Shown: positions 63,462 through 64,000 of the stretch, one piece after another | How the letters are laid out: each line of letters begins with the position of its first letter | Position numbering within the stretch: the stretch's first letter is position 1 | Assembly (NCBI GenBank): GCA_963556145.1 | Contig: OY744469.1 | Coordinates: 186,001-250,000 of the forward strand | Reading direction: 5' to 3' | Length of the DNA stretch: 64,000 bases | DNA from: Hygrocybe punicea | Lineage: Eukaryota; Basidiomycota; Agaricomycetes; Agaricales; Hygrophoraceae | Made by a program: the position numbers and the translations under genes | The notes under the pieces: generated by a model | Told to the model about the DNA's origin: nothing | Database searches by the model: none | Seen by the model: only the letters and a program-made list of their open reading frames with translations

Positions 63462-64000
63462 ATGCCTCAGCTCCCAAATTTGTGTCCTCCTCGACTTCAT
63501 GTTACAAAATGGCAAATTATGCTTGATTCGCTTCAAAAACATTACATGGAGACCAACCTTGAACCCATCAAATATTTGTTATCAGATGATGAAAATAGCA
63601 ATGTTGATAGCCACAATACATCCCAGCCATTCTCTGCTTCAAGCAGTCCCCTTTCATCATGGCAAGGCAGTTCTCCAAGCTCTGATCACATTCGTGATAG
63701 CTCACCAGCTCCCAATGAAATTGACCTCATCACACTCCTTTATGACAAGTTCAAAGTCCTGTAAGATAAACTTCTTTCTACTCACTACCTTCAGTGCAGC
63801 ATTCCAATATCCTGCAACTCCCAAATGGATCTCCTTGTGTGGCACAAGGAAAATAGTCCAATTTGTTTCTGGAGGAAGGTCCGAGTCCATCTGGATACTT
63901 TTGATGACATCCTCTCCCTCATCAAGGATGACCCCATATTCGTCAGTAAATCAAAGATCAAATTCCTCTCCCTGTCCAACTCAGCATCTTTCTCAATCAT
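63462..64000 (+). pseudogene. Probable PIF/Harbinger-type transposase relative (partial)
   Basis: From the ATG at 63462, 100 codons run to a TAA (MPQLPNLCPPRLHVTKWQ; a Ser-rich middle). The frame then stays open to the window edge with QMDLLVWHKEN, VRVHLDTFDDILSLIKDDPI and SKIKFLSLSNSASF. The phrase D-x-FDDILSLI-x-DDPIF is typical of the N-terminal region of basidiomycete Harbinger-like DDE transposases, just before the catalytic domain. Either an intron removes the TAA or the copy is broken. The catalytic residues would lie beyond the window. Confidence 0.5.

Overview
The window reads as TE-dense nuclear DNA of a filamentous fungus, most likely an Agaricomycete basidiomycete. The evidence is short GT-AG introns with CTAAC/CTGAC-type branch points, NACHT-WD40 (STAND) and AIM9/APH-type genes, a BCS1-like AAA fragment, a coronin gene with many small introns, and Ty3 LTRs starting TGTCATGACC. 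Only a few genes look like intact host genes. Most of the window is transposable elements, often inserted into one another or into decaying genes.

Layout. 1-2336 is a long inverted repeat. 3754-5865 is a DNA element with CCCCAGTG ends and a 5-bp target duplication. 6056-6369 is a small CCHC zinc-knuckle gene. 7253-27209 is one NACHT-WD40 pseudogene, split by a GC-rich insertion (about 8778-9412) and by a hAT-like element (10752-26688, TSD AAGGTCAT). That hAT-like element is itself split by a 14.9-kb Ty3 retrotransposon (10921-25805, minus strand, TSD ACGC). The Ty3 has 1.4-kb almost identical LTRs, a gag-protease ORF with about 1,190 extra residues, RT-RNase H, an integrase carrying what looks like a C-terminal ASCH/PUA-like domain, and a fourth ORF before the 3' LTR. 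27176-27930 is a foldback that copies the 3' end of the WD40 gene. 29090-32615 is a truncated second Ty3 whose stops are mostly TGA at expected Arg codons.

34302-35933 holds a gene with PD-(D/E)XK-like motifs and two small divergent ORFs. 36791-46244 is a decayed host locus on the minus strand: an APH-family kinase pseudogene, then an FAD monooxygenase pseudogene hit by three different DNA elements (38735-41346, 41392-43772, 43881-46188). 46418-55745 is a 9.3-kb hAT element with 8-bp TSDs. It has an intact-looking 13-exon transposase model (939 aa), a convergent 846-aa passenger gene of unknown function and a BCS1-like AAA remnant. 56392-60210 is the best host region: a single-pass membrane protein with a cytoplasmic PPAY motif, and a complete coronin gene with a 10-nt micro-exon. 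61442-62865 is a short TIR element, and the right edge runs into a probable PIF/Harbinger-type transposase relative.

How things fit together. In two genes, removing an insertion and one TSD copy restores the reading frame through a conserved motif, so element boundaries and gene identities support each other. The Ty3 coding sequence is visibly poor in CpG except for one CpG-dense block, and the older Ty3 carries mostly C-to-T type stops. This fits cytosine methylation in this genome. A base- or RNA-reading domain on the integrase would be notable in that setting, but its function is inference.
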